Shown: positions 35,672-45,145 of the stretch, piece after piece | Numbering within the stretch: position 1 is the first letter of the stretch | How the letters are laid out: each line of letters begins with the position of its first letter | Source: Rossellomorea aquimaris | GTDB taxonomy: Bacteria > Bacillota > Bacilli > Bacillales > Bacillaceae_B | DNA: 64,000 nucleotides | Assembly: GCF_003315075.1 (NCBI RefSeq) | Contig: NZ_QNRJ01000008.1 | Coordinates: 98,101 to 162,100, forward strand | Reading direction: 5' to 3' | The notes under the pieces: model-generated | The model's input: the letters and a program-made list of their open reading frames with translations, nothing else | Database searches by the model: none | Told to the model about the DNA's origin: nothing | Made by a program: the position numbers and the translations under genes

Positions 35672-36826
35672 ATGAGAGAGGTTGTTATCGTGGAAGGAAT
35701 ACGATCTGCGGTTGGCAGACGAAAGGGTTCGTTGAAAGATATGAGGCCCGATGATTTAGCAGGGGAAGTGCTGAAAGGGCTAGTGGAGAGAGCCGGGATT
35801 GACCCTGGGCTTATCGATGATGTCATATTAGGCTGTGTTACTCAATCAGGTGAGCAGGCTGGTGACATTGCCAGGGTGGCTGCATTGATTGCCGGTTTTC
35901 CAATCGAAGTACCTGGTACGACAATCGACAGACAATGCGGCTCGAGCCAGCAGGCTGTCCACTTTGCGTCACAAGCCATTCTTTCCGGCGACATGGATAT
36001 CGTAATCGCTGGCGGGGTGGAGAATATGTCAAGAACGCCAATCGGTTCAAACTATCAGGGTGCTCCCTTTAGTGAAAAGCTTAGGGGTCAACACGAAATC
36101 ATCCACCAGGGCTTATCTGCAGAACGGATTGCTGAAGAGTACGGATTCAGTCGTGAAGATCTTGATCAGTTCGCATATTCCAGTCATCAAAAGGCGTTAA
36201 AAGCTCAAGAGGCTGGTTATTTCGACCGGGAAATTTATGAGGTGACGGTTAACCTTCCGGATGGAGCTGTATCTCTTTTTTCTAAAGACGAAGGACCAAG
36301 AAAGGAAACGTCGATGGATGTGCTTTCAAATTTAAAACCTGCATTTAAAGAAGATGGGATCATTCATGCGGGTAATGCAAGTCAAATTAGTGATGGGGCT
36401 GCGGCACTTCTTTTAATGACTCGTGAGAAGGCTGAAGAATTAGGGTTGAAGGCAAGATTCAAGGTTCATACCCGCGTGGTGGTCGGATCTGATCCTACCC
36501 TCATGTTAACCGGACCTATACCTGCAACGAAGAAAGTCCTGGAGAAAGCAGGATTGTCATTGTCGGAAATTGATATTTTCGAAGTGAATGAAGCATTCGC
36601 ACCTGTTGCCCTTGCCTGGTTAAAAGAGATAGGAGCCGACCCTTCCAGACTGAATCCAAACGGGGGGGCGATTGCCCTGGGGCATCCATTAGGCGCCAGC
36701 GGGGCACGCATCATGGTAAGCATGATGCATGAACTGGAGCGTTCTGGAGGAAGATACGGCCTTCAAACGATGTGTGAAGGCCATGGGATGGCAAATGCAA
36801 CAATCATTGAAAGACTGGAAGTTTAA
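35672..36826 (+). CDS. Acetyl-CoA acyltransferase (thiolase)
   Basis: Cleaves 3-ketoacyl-CoA in the last beta-oxidation step, or condenses acetyl-CoA. The active-site cysteine is in TIDRQCGSSQQAVHFA near residue 90, with EVNEAFAPVALAW near 309, GGAIALGHPLGASGAR near 338 and CEGHGMANA near 370 (the second cysteine). 384 aa is standard. It starts 15 nt after the dehydrogenase gene. Confidence 0.95.
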   Translation: MREVVIVEGIRSAVGRRKGSLKDMRPDDLAGEVLKGLVERAGIDPGLIDDVILGCVTQSGEQAGDIARVAALIAGFPIEVPGTTIDRQCGSSQQAVHFASQAILSGDMDIVIAGGVENMSRTPIGSNYQGAPFSEKLRGQHEIIHQGLSAERIAEEYGFSREDLDQFAYSSHQKALKAQEAGYFDREIYEVTVNLPDGAVSLFSKDEGPRKETSMDVLSNLKPAFKEDGIIHAGNASQISDGAAALLLMTREKAEELGLKARFKVHTRVVVGSDPTLMLTGPIPATKKVLEKAGLSLSEIDIFEVNEAFAPVALAWLKEIGADPSRLNPNGGAIALGHPLGASGARIMVSMMHELERSGGRYGLQTMCEGHGMANATIIERLEV

Positions 36827-36921
36827 GCACAAGAAAGTCGGTTTTCCCTGTCACAATCTTTGTGCCACCCGTGTTATAGTTAAGAAGTGGTAAAAGATGA
36901 TAGGCAAATGGGAGAGACAAG

Positions 36922-37212
36922 ATGAAACAACTGTATGAAAAAATCATTGAATTCAGGGATGAACGAAACTGGGATGCCAATCACAATGAAAAGGATCTGG
37001 CCATTTCCATTTCATTAGAGGCAAATGAACTCCTGGAAAATTTCCAATGGAAAACAAGCCGGGAAGCAGTGGAAGCGACACATCAAAATATCAAAGAAGA
37101 AATGGCTGATGTCCTGATTTATTTAGTCCAACTGGCTGATAAAATGGATGTCGACTTAGAAGAAGAAGTGTATAAGAAGCTTGAAAAGAATGCCCTGAAG
37201 TATCCGAAGTAA
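36922..37212 (+). CDS. MazG-like nucleotide pyrophosphohydrolase
   Basis: 96-residue MazG/RS21-C6 fold protein that hydrolyses nucleoside triphosphates to monophosphates and pyrophosphate. Metal-binding acidic residues are in SLEANELLENFQW (E-x-x-E) near residue 33 and EEMADVLIYLVQLAD (E-x-x-x-D) near 62. Single-domain length suggests a house-cleaning enzyme. Substrate unknown. Confidence 0.9.
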   Translation: MKQLYEKIIEFRDERNWDANHNEKDLAISISLEANELLENFQWKTSREAVEATHQNIKEEMADVLIYLVQLADKMDVDLEEEVYKKLEKNALKYPK

Positions 37213-37217
37213 TGATG

Positions 37218-37252
37218 AGGGACGGACCTTAAGTAAAGGTCCGTCCCTTTAT
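37218..37252. terminator. Bidirectional terminator
   Basis: AGGGACGGACCTT and AAGGTCCGTCCCT form a 13-bp stem between convergent genes. Confidence 0.85.
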
Positions 37253-37258
37253 TTCTTA

Positions 37259-38116
37259 CTATATTTTCTTAATGGAAATCGCGTCACGCATTTTTTGCAG
37301 GGAAGCTTTGGATAGATCTTTCCTTTTCATCATGGTGTTGACGTAGAGGGCATCCACAATACTAAGCTGACTGATTCTTGAAGCAAGTGCTTCAGATCGA
37401 TATTCGGTTTCTTGAGATACCGTGAAAAGAGGAATGTCGACCCCTTTGCTCAGAGGGGATTTGGCGAAGTGAGTAATGGCAATGGTCGTTACCCGATTCT
37501 TCTTCGCTACGTCCAACACTTCCAATAGATCTTTGTTCGATCCTGAATGAGAGATAAAGACAATCACATCTCTATCGGTCAATTGGGAAGCGGAGATCAG
37601 CTGCATATGAGGATCGTTGTACGCCGTAGTGGTCATGCCGGTTCTGAGGAACTTATGGTGCGCATCCATGGCAACAAACCCCGATCCACCCGTACCGTAA
37701 AATTCTATTCTTCCGGCACTTATCATCCCTTGAATAGCTTTCGTAAACATTTCTTCGTTCAGCATGCTTAAAGAATCTTCTAACGTTCTGATATTGGACC
37801 GGAACACCTTTTGGGCGATAACACCCTCAGAGTCCCCTTCATTGATTGTTTCATGAATATCTTCGATAGGGGTCACCAGGTCGGATGCAAGAGAAATCTT
37901 CATGGCCTGGTAGCCTTTAAAGCCCAATCGTTTACAGAATCGGAAGACTGTAGCATCTGCAACGTTCAATTCTTCTGCTACACCACTGATGGTAGAGTGG
38001 ATAATTTTTTCTGGATTAGAAATAATAAAATTTGCAATCATCTTTTCTTTTTCACTGAATTGAGAGTAATGAGAACGGATACGAGGTAAACAATGCTGTA
38101 CTTTTTCCTCTTTCAT
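37259..38116 (-). CDS. MurR/RpiR family transcription regulator
   Basis: Sugar-phosphate responsive repressor/activator of 285 aa: N-terminal RpiR helix-turn-helix ([27 protein letters not shown], of which the core is [14 protein letters not shown]) and a C-terminal SIS domain from about residue 110 ([33 protein letters not shown]). I start at 38116 (MKEEKVQHC). It is divergent from the 6-phosphogluconate dehydrogenase gene, so it likely controls it. Ligand unknown; 6-phosphogluconate or similar is an inference. Confidence 0.9.
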   Translation of the reverse strand: MKEEKVQHCLPRIRSHYSQFSEKEKMIANFIISNPEKIIHSTISGVAEELNVADATVFRFCKRLGFKGYQAMKISLASDLVTPIEDIHETINEGDSEGVIAQKVFRSNIRTLEDSLSMLNEEMFTKAIQGMISAGRIEFYGTGGSGFVAMDAHHKFLRTGMTTTAYNDPHMQLISASQLTDRDVIVFISHSGSNKDLLEVLDVAKKNRVTTIAITHFAKSPLSKGVDIPLFTVSQETEYRSEALASRISQLSIVDALYVNTMMKRKDLSKASLQKMRDAISIKKI

Positions 38117-38281
38117 GCAGGGGAAACCTCCTCTAAGCGAAATCTTCATGAAAATAATTTTAACCTACTTCATGAAATAAAAAAATATTATTTCATAAAA
38201 ATCCACCACGGAAAATTATTTTCATATTATAATATATACGGTGGAAATATGATTACTCGAAGTGAAAGGATTGATAAATAT

Positions 38282-39694
38282 ATGAAAAAACAACAAATAG
38301 GTGTTGCCGGTATCGGAGTGATGGGGAAGAGTCTGGCTTTGAATTTCGAAAGCAGAGGCTACTCCGTTTCCATCTATGATGTGTCTGATGAACAGGTAAG
38401 AGAAGTTCTTGAGGAGCATCCAGACAAGAAAATGGTCGGTACTCACGATGTGAAAGAGTTCGTGCAGTCATTAGAAACACCACGAAAAATATTGATTATG
38501 GTCCCAGCCGGTAATATTACCGATAAAGCGATTGAATCATTGCTTCCACATTTAGATCAGGGAGATATTCTGATTGATGGAGGAAACACATACTTTGAAG
38601 ATACGATTCGCCGCAATAAGGAACTTGGTGAAAAAGGAATCAACTTCATCGGTGCAGGTGTTTCGGGCGGAGAAGAAGGCGCTTTATACGGTCCAGCTAT
38701 CATGCCGAGCGGTCAGAAGGAAGCATACGATTTAGTCGAGCCTTTCCTGACAGCGATTGCGGCCAAGGTAAAAGGCGATGCGTGCAGTACATATATCGGT
38801 CCGGATGGATCAGGCCATTATGTGAAAATGGTCCACAATGGAATTGAATACAGTGATATGCAGCTTATCTGTGAAGCGTATTATCTTATGAAAAATGTAT
38901 TGGGTTTGAGCGCAACGGAGCTGCATGAGATATTCAAAGAATGGAACGCGGGGGAGCTTGACAGCTACCTGATTGAAATCACGGCGGATATTTTCACAAA
39001 GGTGGATGAGGACACAGGAAAGCCCCTTGTCGATGTAATCCTGGATACAGCAGGGCAGAAAGGAACAGGGAAGTGGACGAGTATTTCTGCACTGGAATTA
39101 GGTGTACCATTATCGATCATTACTGAATCTGTGTTTGCCCGTTTCATCTCTGCCATGAAGGAAGAAAGAGTGAAGGCAAGTAAAATCTTAAGAGGACCAA
39201 GAAATAAGGAGTTCTCCGGTAACAAAGAAGAGTTTATCGAAATGATTCGTAAAGCGCTATATCTAAGCAAGATTTGCTCATATGCACAGGGTTTCGCCCA
39301 GCTTCAATCTGCTTCGGATGAGTATAACTGGAACTTGAAGCCCGGCGAGATTTCCATGATCTTCAGAGGTGGATGCATCATTCGTGCAGGCTTCCTGGAA
39401 GATATCAAGAAAGCGTATGATCGTGAACCGGGATTAACGAATCTACTGCTTGATCCGTATTTCAAGGAAATCGTTGAAAACTATCAGGAGGAAGCGAGAG
39501 AAGTGGTGGCTACAGCCATTAAATTAGGAATCCCTGTACCGGGTCTTGCGAGTGCTTTGGCCTATTATGACAGCTATCGCTCTGAGTCACTGCCTGCCAA
39601 CCTACTTCAGGCCCAACGTGATTATTTTGGTGCTCATACGTATCAGCGTGTGGATAAAGAAGGAACATTCCATACGGACTGGTTATCTAAATAA
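38282..39694 (+). CDS. gndA: 6-phosphogluconate dehydrogenase, decarboxylating
   Basis: Oxidises 6-phosphogluconate to ribulose 5-phosphate with CO2 release in the pentose phosphate pathway. The cofactor motif [14 protein letters not shown] is at residue 6, the [21 protein letters not shown] active-site block near 127 and [11 protein letters not shown] near 185. 470 aa is normal. The start at 38282 (MKKQQIGV) aligns with the family; upstream codons are unlikely. NADP use is presumed. Confidence 0.96.
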   Translation: MKKQQIGVAGIGVMGKSLALNFESRGYSVSIYDVSDEQVREVLEEHPDKKMVGTHDVKEFVQSLETPRKILIMVPAGNITDKAIESLLPHLDQGDILIDGGNTYFEDTIRRNKELGEKGINFIGAGVSGGEEGALYGPAIMPSGQKEAYDLVEPFLTAIAAKVKGDACSTYIGPDGSGHYVKMVHNGIEYSDMQLICEAYYLMKNVLGLSATELHEIFKEWNAGELDSYLIEITADIFTKVDEDTGKPLVDVILDTAGQKGTGKWTSISALELGVPLSIITESVFARFISAMKEERVKASKILRGPRNKEFSGNKEEFIEMIRKALYLSKICSYAQGFAQLQSASDEYNWNLKPGEISMIFRGGCIIRAGFLEDIKKAYDREPGLTNLLLDPYFKEIVENYQEEAREVVATAIKLGIPVPGLASALAYYDSYRSESLPANLLQAQRDYFGAHTYQRVDKEGTFHTDWLSK

Positions 39695-39702
39695 GAAGAA
39701 AG

Positions 39703-39733
39703 AAAGCCCTGTGGGAATTCCACAGGGCTTTTG
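39703..39733. terminator. Terminator between gndA and the next gene
   Basis: AAGCCCTGTGGAA-type palindrome, with T tracts on both strands. Confidence 0.85.
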
Positions 39734-39742
39734 ATTAACATA

Positions 39743-39919
39743 TTATTCTTTGCTTGATGAGTCATCTTTCGTATGATGCTTATTTTTCTCGTCCCGCTGC
39801 TCTTTTTTTAAGTCATCGAGGGGGATTGGATCCACATTTTGCTCACTTTCATGCTGATCGAGAATGCCGTCATGATCTTTATTGATCTGCTCTGGATTGT
39901 CATTGGCTCTTTTCGTCAT
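39743..39919 (-). CDS. 58-residue charged peptide
   Basis: Hydrophilic peptide with 40% Asp/Glu/Lys/Arg, starting MTKRANDNPEQINKDHDG. ATG 39919 is preceded by AAGGGAGGGTG with good spacing. It is unrelated in frame to the upstream codons. Such peptides are common and poorly known in Bacilli; function not assigned. Confidence 0.6.
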   Translation of the reverse strand: MTKRANDNPEQINKDHDGILDQHESEQNVDPIPLDDLKKEQRDEKNKHHTKDDSSSKE

Positions 39920-39999
39920 TATCTTTTCACCCTCCCTTACTGAGTCGTTGTTGTACCATACCCTTCGGGGGCAGAGAAAAACATCGGGGAATAGATCAC

Positions 40000-40036
40000 A
40001 AGAAAGCCACCTACACAGTAGGTGGCTTTCTTTCAT
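40000..40036 (-). terminator. Terminator of SurA-like lipoprotein gene
   Basis: GAAAGCCACCTAC and GTAGGTGGCTTTC form a 13-bp stem. Confidence 0.85.
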
Positions 40037-40042
40037 GGTGCA

Positions 40043-40819
40043 TTAGATTTTTACATCAACTTTAGCATTTTTCTTTAAATCTTCTACATGCTGAACAAGT
40101 TTTTCTTGTTTTTTCTGTTGTTCTAATTGAGTCTTGATCTGAGGTTTCACTTCTTCAAATTTTGGTGCATCCTTTGATTCACCCTGACCTTGCTGACTTG
40201 CGTACTGATCGTAAAATTTCTTCATTTCATCTTCAGAGACTTCTTCTACTTTAATTTCTTTTTCAACGTAGGTAGTGTATTTGATGTTTTCAGCGATTTG
40301 AGTTTTCAACTCGTCCATCGTGAATCCGGCTTTTTTCATTGCGTCTTCAAACTTCTTTTCATCACCGTACTGCTTTTTAACTTCTTCGAGTTGTTTATTG
40401 ATTTCATCCTCTGATGCTTTGTAGCCTTTTTCATCGGCCTGCTGCATAAGGAGTGTTTGTCCAACCAGGCTATCAATCGTTTGTTCTTTTATTTTCTTTG
40501 CTGCATCTTTACTTGTTGGGTCTTGCCCCATCTGTTGATACTGCATTTGTGATTGAGTCAATACGTTATTGAAATCTTCACCTTTTATTTTTTCGTCATT
40601 TACAATGGCAACGATCTTATCTTTTTCAACCTTCTGTTTATCCATTTTCTTTTGCATTTCTTCCATTTGCTTCGCTTGCTCTTCTTGAGCCTTTCCATCG
40701 CTTTTTTCTTCTGTTTTCGCTTTATCGTCAGCTTGTTTTTGGCTCTCCTCGTTCGAACCGCAAGCGGCTAGTCCAATGGCTAATAATGCTACTAGTAAAG
40801 TCGTTAATAATTTTTTCAT
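40043..40819 (-). CDS. SurA N-terminal-domain lipoprotein
   Basis: 258 aa secreted lipoprotein: signal ending in AIGLAACGSN (lipobox cysteine near residue 20), a highly charged Lys/Glu/Gln linker (about 24-60), then a SurA_N-type chaperone domain from about residue 62 (IVAIVNDEKIKGEDFNNVL). No parvulin (PPIase) domain follows, so it is shorter than PrsA (about 290 aa with a PPIase). It may assist folding of exported proteins. GGGTCT-type spacing before the ATG is ordinary. Confidence 0.85.
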   Translation of the reverse strand: MKKLLTTLLVALLAIGLAACGSNEESQKQADDKAKTEEKSDGKAQEEQAKQMEEMQKKMDKQKVEKDKIVAIVNDEKIKGEDFNNVLTQSQMQYQQMGQDPTSKDAAKKIKEQTIDSLVGQTLLMQQADEKGYKASEDEINKQLEEVKKQYGDEKKFEDAMKKAGFTMDELKTQIAENIKYTTYVEKEIKVEEVSEDEMKKFYDQYASQQGQGESKDAPKFEEVKPQIKTQLEQQKKQEKLVQHVEDLKKNAKVDVKI

Positions 40820-41062
40820 AATAGACCCCTTTCAGAAGTAAGGTGTGATTTCCAAAAAAATCACTTAATGCGCATTTTAAATGAAAAACCCGTAAAAAGA
40901 AAGTATTTAAGCTAAAAAGTATAGATTGTAATGAGGTTGAAATACAGTGAATTACTAATATGGTCCCTCTTTCACTAGAATGTATGCGATTACATTCGAC
41001 TGTCAACTGGTGGACAGAAATGAAAATGTAAGAAGATTTTCACTTGGCAGCTAAAAAAAGAG

Positions 41063-41103
41063 ACTGTTTAAATCGAGTGCTTTCCTCCATTTAAACAGCC
41101 TAT
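41063..41103. terminator. Orphan stem-loop in a gene-free region
   Basis: GACTGTTTAAAT and ATTTAAACAGCC pair over 11-12 bp around a 15-nt loop. On the minus strand a T run (TCTTTTTTT) follows, so it looks like a terminator, but no gene reads into it. Confidence 0.45.
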
Positions 41104-41321
41104 AAAAAATATTGGGGACCAAAGAATACTGTCAAACAACCTTCTATTTGAATTATAGAGAGTGGGAACACTTTCTTCAACTAACATGTGGGCAGGTGTC
41201 GGCTGACTAGTGTCCATTTGAAGGTAGTATTCAATCCTCTGCTATTCTTTTCATGGAAAATAATAATTATAAGCATATTTCATAGGAAGGGTTTTTTCTT
41301 CTGTTCAACTTGTTACAACTC

Positions 41322-41350
41322 TTGACTTTGCGAGTGTAATAGAGTGATAC
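41322..41350 (+). promoter_or_regulatory. Candidate promoter of the nrd leader
   Basis: TTGACT at 41322-41327 with TGATAC at 41345-41350 (17-nt spacing). A second possibility is the TATAAC-like stretch near 41475. The interval 40820-41480 otherwise contains no credible gene. Confidence 0.4.
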
Positions 41351-41485
41351 TATTAAAAGATTTCAACTTCTAAACAAAATGAATCGTTTCACTTGTAAAT
41401 TCATTTTTAATCGTTTATGATGATACAGAACACAACATTTAGTGTTATGTTTAATGATTTTAACTATATATTGATTATAACCTGT

Positions 41486-41640
41486 GAATAGGGTGTCTGA
41501 ATGGACTTAAAAGGGAATCCGGTGTGAATCCGGAACTGTCCCCGCAACTGTAAGTGCTGACGAAATAAGGAACTGCCACTGTCATATACGATGGGAAGGC
41601 CTTAGAGTAGGGTGAAGTACGAGTCAGGAGACCTGCCTTG
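41486..41640 (+). promoter_or_regulatory. Cobalamin (B12) riboswitch
   Basis: Conserved blocks in order: GGGAATCCGGTGTGAATCCGG, ACTGTCCCCGCAACTGTAA, GCCACTG, GGGAAGGC, and the B12 box GAGTCAGGAGACCTGCC (41621-41637; each block within 20 bases). Bound cobalamin should favour the downstream terminator and switch off the reductase genes. Confidence 0.95.
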
Positions 41641-41730
41641 TTTATCACGTGTTATCTTCTTCGGGAATTGGGAGGATAAAGCGAGGATTGGAATAGGCAC
41701 TTTAGTCTATTCATATATCTTTCGTACATA

Positions 41731-41764
41731 AAGCCCATCCTTCTAGAAGGATGGGCTTTTTTTG
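41731..41764 (+). terminator. Riboswitch-controlled terminator
   Basis: AAGCCCATCCTT, CTAG, AAGGATGGGCTT, then seven T, standing 38 bp before the reductase start and downstream of the B12 aptamer. Confidence 0.9.
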
Positions 41765-41801
41765 AATCCTTCCCACACTGTATAAATTGGGAGGAATGAT
41801 G

Positions 41802-44048
41802 ATGTCAATCGTATCACAGGATCAAAGGATTTCAGTGGACGCAAAAGCGATTCTTACAAATCTCCACAGTCGCTTTCCACAACTTCATTTTAAAGAATTC
41901 GATGAAAAGACGTTTAAGTATGCAGACGGTCAATCTGAATGGAGTAAAGAAAAGCTGTATCATTTCATGATACTCACGGCAGTTGAACGGATCTCTGCCC
42001 ATGAACCTGATTGGACGTATGTGGCTGCAGAATTATATTTAATGAAACTTTATCGTACAATCGCCTATTCAAGGAGAGTGGAAGAAAGCGTGTTGTACAG
42101 TTCCTTTTATGAATTAATTCAAGACTTGACTGATAGGGAACTATATACACCCGTGCTATTGGAGTCATATAGCAAGGATGAAATTGACTCTTTGGGGAGG
42201 ATCATGGATTCATCTAAAGACCATCTGTTTACGTACATAGGGATCGTCACATTATCAGAGCGGTATTTAACCAAGTCCCATGAGGGTGAAATCCTTGAAT
42301 TGCCTCAGGAGCGATTGCTGATCATCGCCATGACGCTCTTTATGAACGAACCCCGTGATAAGCGACTGGCGCTTATTGAAGAAGCTTACTGGGCCCTGTC
42401 GAATTTGTATATGACGGTTGCAACCCCTACGTTTGCCAACGCCGGCAAAAGCCATGGTCAGTTATCGAGCTGTTTTATTGATACGGTAGCCGACGATTTA
42501 AGAAGTATTTATGACAGTAATACAGATGTTTCCACACTAAGTAAAAACGGTGGCGGTCTCGGTATCTATCTGGGGAAGGTCCGGAGCAGAGGTAGTAATA
42601 TCAAAGGCTTCAAGGGAGTAAGTTCAGGTGTTATACCATGGATGAAGCAATTAAATAACACAGCCGTATCCGTTGATCAATTAGGTCAACGTCAAGGAGC
42701 GATCGCTGTTTATTTGGATGTATGGCATAAGGATATTTTTCCTTTTCTTGATACCCGATTAAATAATGGAGATGAAAGGCAGCGTACTCATGACCTTTTC
42801 ACTGGAGTAAGCGTACCGGATTTATTCATGGAACAAGTGGAGGATAGAGGGGATTGGTACTTATTTGATCCTCATGAAGTGCGGGTGGTCATGGGATATT
42901 CCCTGGAAGATTACTATGATGAGTGTGAGGGAGAAGGTTCGTTCAGGGAAAAGTATTGGGAGTGTGTAGAATGTCCCGATCTTTCCAGGGAAGTGGTTCC
43001 TGCGATTGAAATTTTCAAGCGGATCATGATTTCCCAGCTCGAAACGGGTACACCCTATATGTTTTACCGTGATTCAGTCAATCGGCTAAATGCCAATGGG
43101 CATAAGGGAATGATTTACTGTAGTAATTTATGTACGGAAATCGCCCAGAATATGAGTGCGACCGTCATGGAAGAAGAGGTCATAAAGGACGGTAAAATCA
43201 TTACCTATAAATCTCCGGGAGATTATGTCGTCTGTAATTTGGCATCTGTTTCTCTAGCCAAAACCATCATGGATGATGAGCTGAAAAGAGTCGTGTCCAT
43301 AGGAGTGAGATTACTTGATAATGTCATAGATATTAATAAGCTTCCTGTCCTGCAAGCCCAACTGACAAACAGGCGCTATAGAGGGATTGGATTAGGAACC
43401 TTTGGATGGCATCACCTCCTTGCATTAAAAGGTTTGAAATGGGAGAGCGATGAAGCAGTTGATTATTGTGATTCGCTTTACGAGGATGTGGCTTATTACA
43501 CAATCAAAGCCAGTCATGAATTAGCGAAAGAAAAAGGCTCCTATCCCTATTTCAGCGGTTCCGACTGGTCGACTGGAGAATATTTTTCAAAGAAAGGGTA
43601 TTCCGGAGCGAGGTGGGATGCACTCAGGCATGATGTTTCCTCACGAGGAATCCGAAACGGATATTTAATGGCCGTAGCACCCAATTCGTCCACTTCGATC
43701 ATTGCCGGCTCTACAGCCAGTATAGATCCCTTATTCAGATTAGAGTACTCGGAAGAAAAGAAAGATTATAAGATTCCTGTTACAGCACCTGATTTATCAT
43801 CTAAGACGACCTGGTATTACAAAACGGCTTATAACGTAGATCAGCACTGGAGTATTAAACAAAATGAGAAGAGACAGAGACATATAGATCAAGGAATATC
43901 ATTTAACTTGTATGTGCGGAATGATATCAAGGCGATCGAGTTACTATCTCTTCATTTAGATGCATGGAAGTCAGGATTGAAAACGACCTACTATGTGAGA
44001 TCAACATCTGTTTCAAATTTTGAAGAATGTGAAAGCTGCCATAGCTAG
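41802..44048 (+). CDS. nrdA: Class I ribonucleotide reductase alpha subunit
   Basis: Reduces ribonucleoside diphosphates to deoxyribonucleotides. Conserved blocks: FANAGKSHGQLSSCF (first redox cysteine, near residue 218), STLSKNGGGLGIYLGKVRSRG near 245, YCSNLCTEIAQN with the thiyl-radical cysteine near 447, VAPNSSTSIIAGSTASIDP near 624, and a C-terminal CESCHS thiol pair. 748 aa. ATG 41802 is best spaced from GGGAGG (41789-41794). No nrdI is nearby, arguing against the usual class Ib nrdIEF layout. Confidence 0.93.
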   Translation: MSIVSQDQRISVDAKAILTNLHSRFPQLHFKEFDEKTFKYADGQSEWSKEKLYHFMILTAVERISAHEPDWTYVAAELYLMKLYRTIAYSRRVEESVLYSSFYELIQDLTDRELYTPVLLESYSKDEIDSLGRIMDSSKDHLFTYIGIVTLSERYLTKSHEGEILELPQERLLIIAMTLFMNEPRDKRLALIEEAYWALSNLYMTVATPTFANAGKSHGQLSSCFIDTVADDLRSIYDSNTDVSTLSKNGGGLGIYLGKVRSRGSNIKGFKGVSSGVIPWMKQLNNTAVSVDQLGQRQGAIAVYLDVWHKDIFPFLDTRLNNGDERQRTHDLFTGVSVPDLFMEQVEDRGDWYLFDPHEVRVVMGYSLEDYYDECEGEGSFREKYWECVECPDLSREVVPAIEIFKRIMISQLETGTPYMFYRDSVNRLNANGHKGMIYCSNLCTEIAQNMSATVMEEEVIKDGKIITYKSPGDYVVCNLASVSLAKTIMDDELKRVVSIGVRLLDNVIDINKLPVLQAQLTNRRYRGIGLGTFGWHHLLALKGLKWESDEAVDYCDSLYEDVAYYTIKASHELAKEKGSYPYFSGSDWSTGEYFSKKGYSGARWDALRHDVSSRGIRNGYLMAVAPNSSTSIIAGSTASIDPLFRLEYSEEKKDYKIPVTAPDLSSKTTWYYKTAYNVDQHWSIKQNEKRQRHIDQGISFNLYVRNDIKAIELLSLHLDAWKSGLKTTYYVRSTSVSNFEECESCHS

Positions 44049-44067
44049 CAGGGAGGAAGATGATAAC

Positions 44068-45105
44068 GTGAATAGATTAAAGCAGCGAATCTTAATAGAT
44101 TCTGAGGCACCGAATAAATCTACCGGAATTGTAAATGGACGAAGCTCGAATATATTAAACTGGGATGATGTCAGGTTCTCATGGGCCTATCCAAAGTATA
44201 AGAGAATGCTGGGGAATTTCTGGACCCCCTTTGAGATCAACATGGCAAAGGATATCAAGCAGTTCCCTACTCTTTCATCAAGGGAGCAGGAGTCCTTTTT
44301 GAAAATCATCGGCTTACTGGCTCTCCTTGATAGTGTGCAGACCGATTACGCCGGTAAAGTGGCTGACTATCTCACGGATTCCAGCCTGAATGCATTGATG
44401 ATCATTTTGGCACAGCAAGAGGTCGTCCATAACCACTCGTACAGTTACGTGTTATCAAGCATCGTGTCCAAAAAGAAGCAGGATGAAGTGTTTGATTTCT
44501 GGAAGAACGATCCAATCTTGAAGAAGCGGAACGAATTTATAACGAATGGATATAAAGGATTTGTCGAATCCCCCACCATTGAGAATCTATTAAAGTCGAT
44601 CATCTATGATGTCATTCTGGAAGGATTGTTCTTTTACTCCGGTTTTGCCTTCTTCTACAATCTGGCCAGAAATCAAAAGATGGTGGCGACATCGACGATG
44701 ATTAATTATATCAATCGGGATGAACAGTTGCATGTCGGCTTATTTGAGAAAATTTATAAAGAAGTCCTTAACGAGAATCCAGATTATCAAACGGATGAGC
44801 TGCGTAAATTTGGACAAGATGCTTTCAAACAGGCAGCTCTCCTGGAAATAGAGTGGGGAAGAGATATCATCGGAGCTCACGTTGAAGGGCTGTTAATGAG
44901 CGACCTTGAAGATTATATTAAATTCATGGCGAATAAAAGAGCCAAACAGCTGGGGTTTGAAGAACCATTTCAAGGATATAAGACCAATCCACTAAAATGG
45001 ATCATTGCCTATCAGGAAGTGGATAGGGGGAAGACTGATTTCTTTGAACAGAAATCAAGGCAATATACGAAGACATCGGATGCTAATGGGTTTGATGAAT
45101 TATAA
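44068..45105 (+). CDS. nrdB: Class I ribonucleotide reductase beta subunit
   Basis: Small subunit that holds the di-iron/tyrosyl radical cofactor. Ligand blocks: EVVHNHSY (Glu, His and, four residues further, the radical-type Tyr) near residue 112, EGLFFYSGFAFFYNLARN near 180 and RDEQLHVGLF near 215. The start GTG 44068 is preferred since GGAGG lies 11 nt upstream; the longer frame that overlaps nrdA is unlikely. 345 aa is usual. Confidence 0.93.
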   Translation: MNRLKQRILIDSEAPNKSTGIVNGRSSNILNWDDVRFSWAYPKYKRMLGNFWTPFEINMAKDIKQFPTLSSREQESFLKIIGLLALLDSVQTDYAGKVADYLTDSSLNALMIILAQQEVVHNHSYSYVLSSIVSKKKQDEVFDFWKNDPILKKRNEFITNGYKGFVESPTIENLLKSIIYDVILEGLFFYSGFAFFYNLARNQKMVATSTMINYINRDEQLHVGLFEKIYKEVLNENPDYQTDELRKFGQDAFKQAALLEIEWGRDIIGAHVEGLLMSDLEDYIKFMANKRAKQLGFEEPFQGYKTNPLKWIIAYQEVDRGKTDFFEQKSRQYTKTSDANGFDEL

Positions 45106-45107
45106 AA

Positions 45108-45145
45108 ACAAGAAAAGCGAGTCATCAAGACTCGCTTTTCTTGTT
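45108..45145. terminator. Terminator between nrdB and the facing aldehyde dehydrogenase gene
   Basis: AACAAGAAAAGCGAGT and ACTCGCTTTTCTTGTT form a 16-bp stem; it reaches the stop codon of the convergent gene. Confidence 0.88.
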
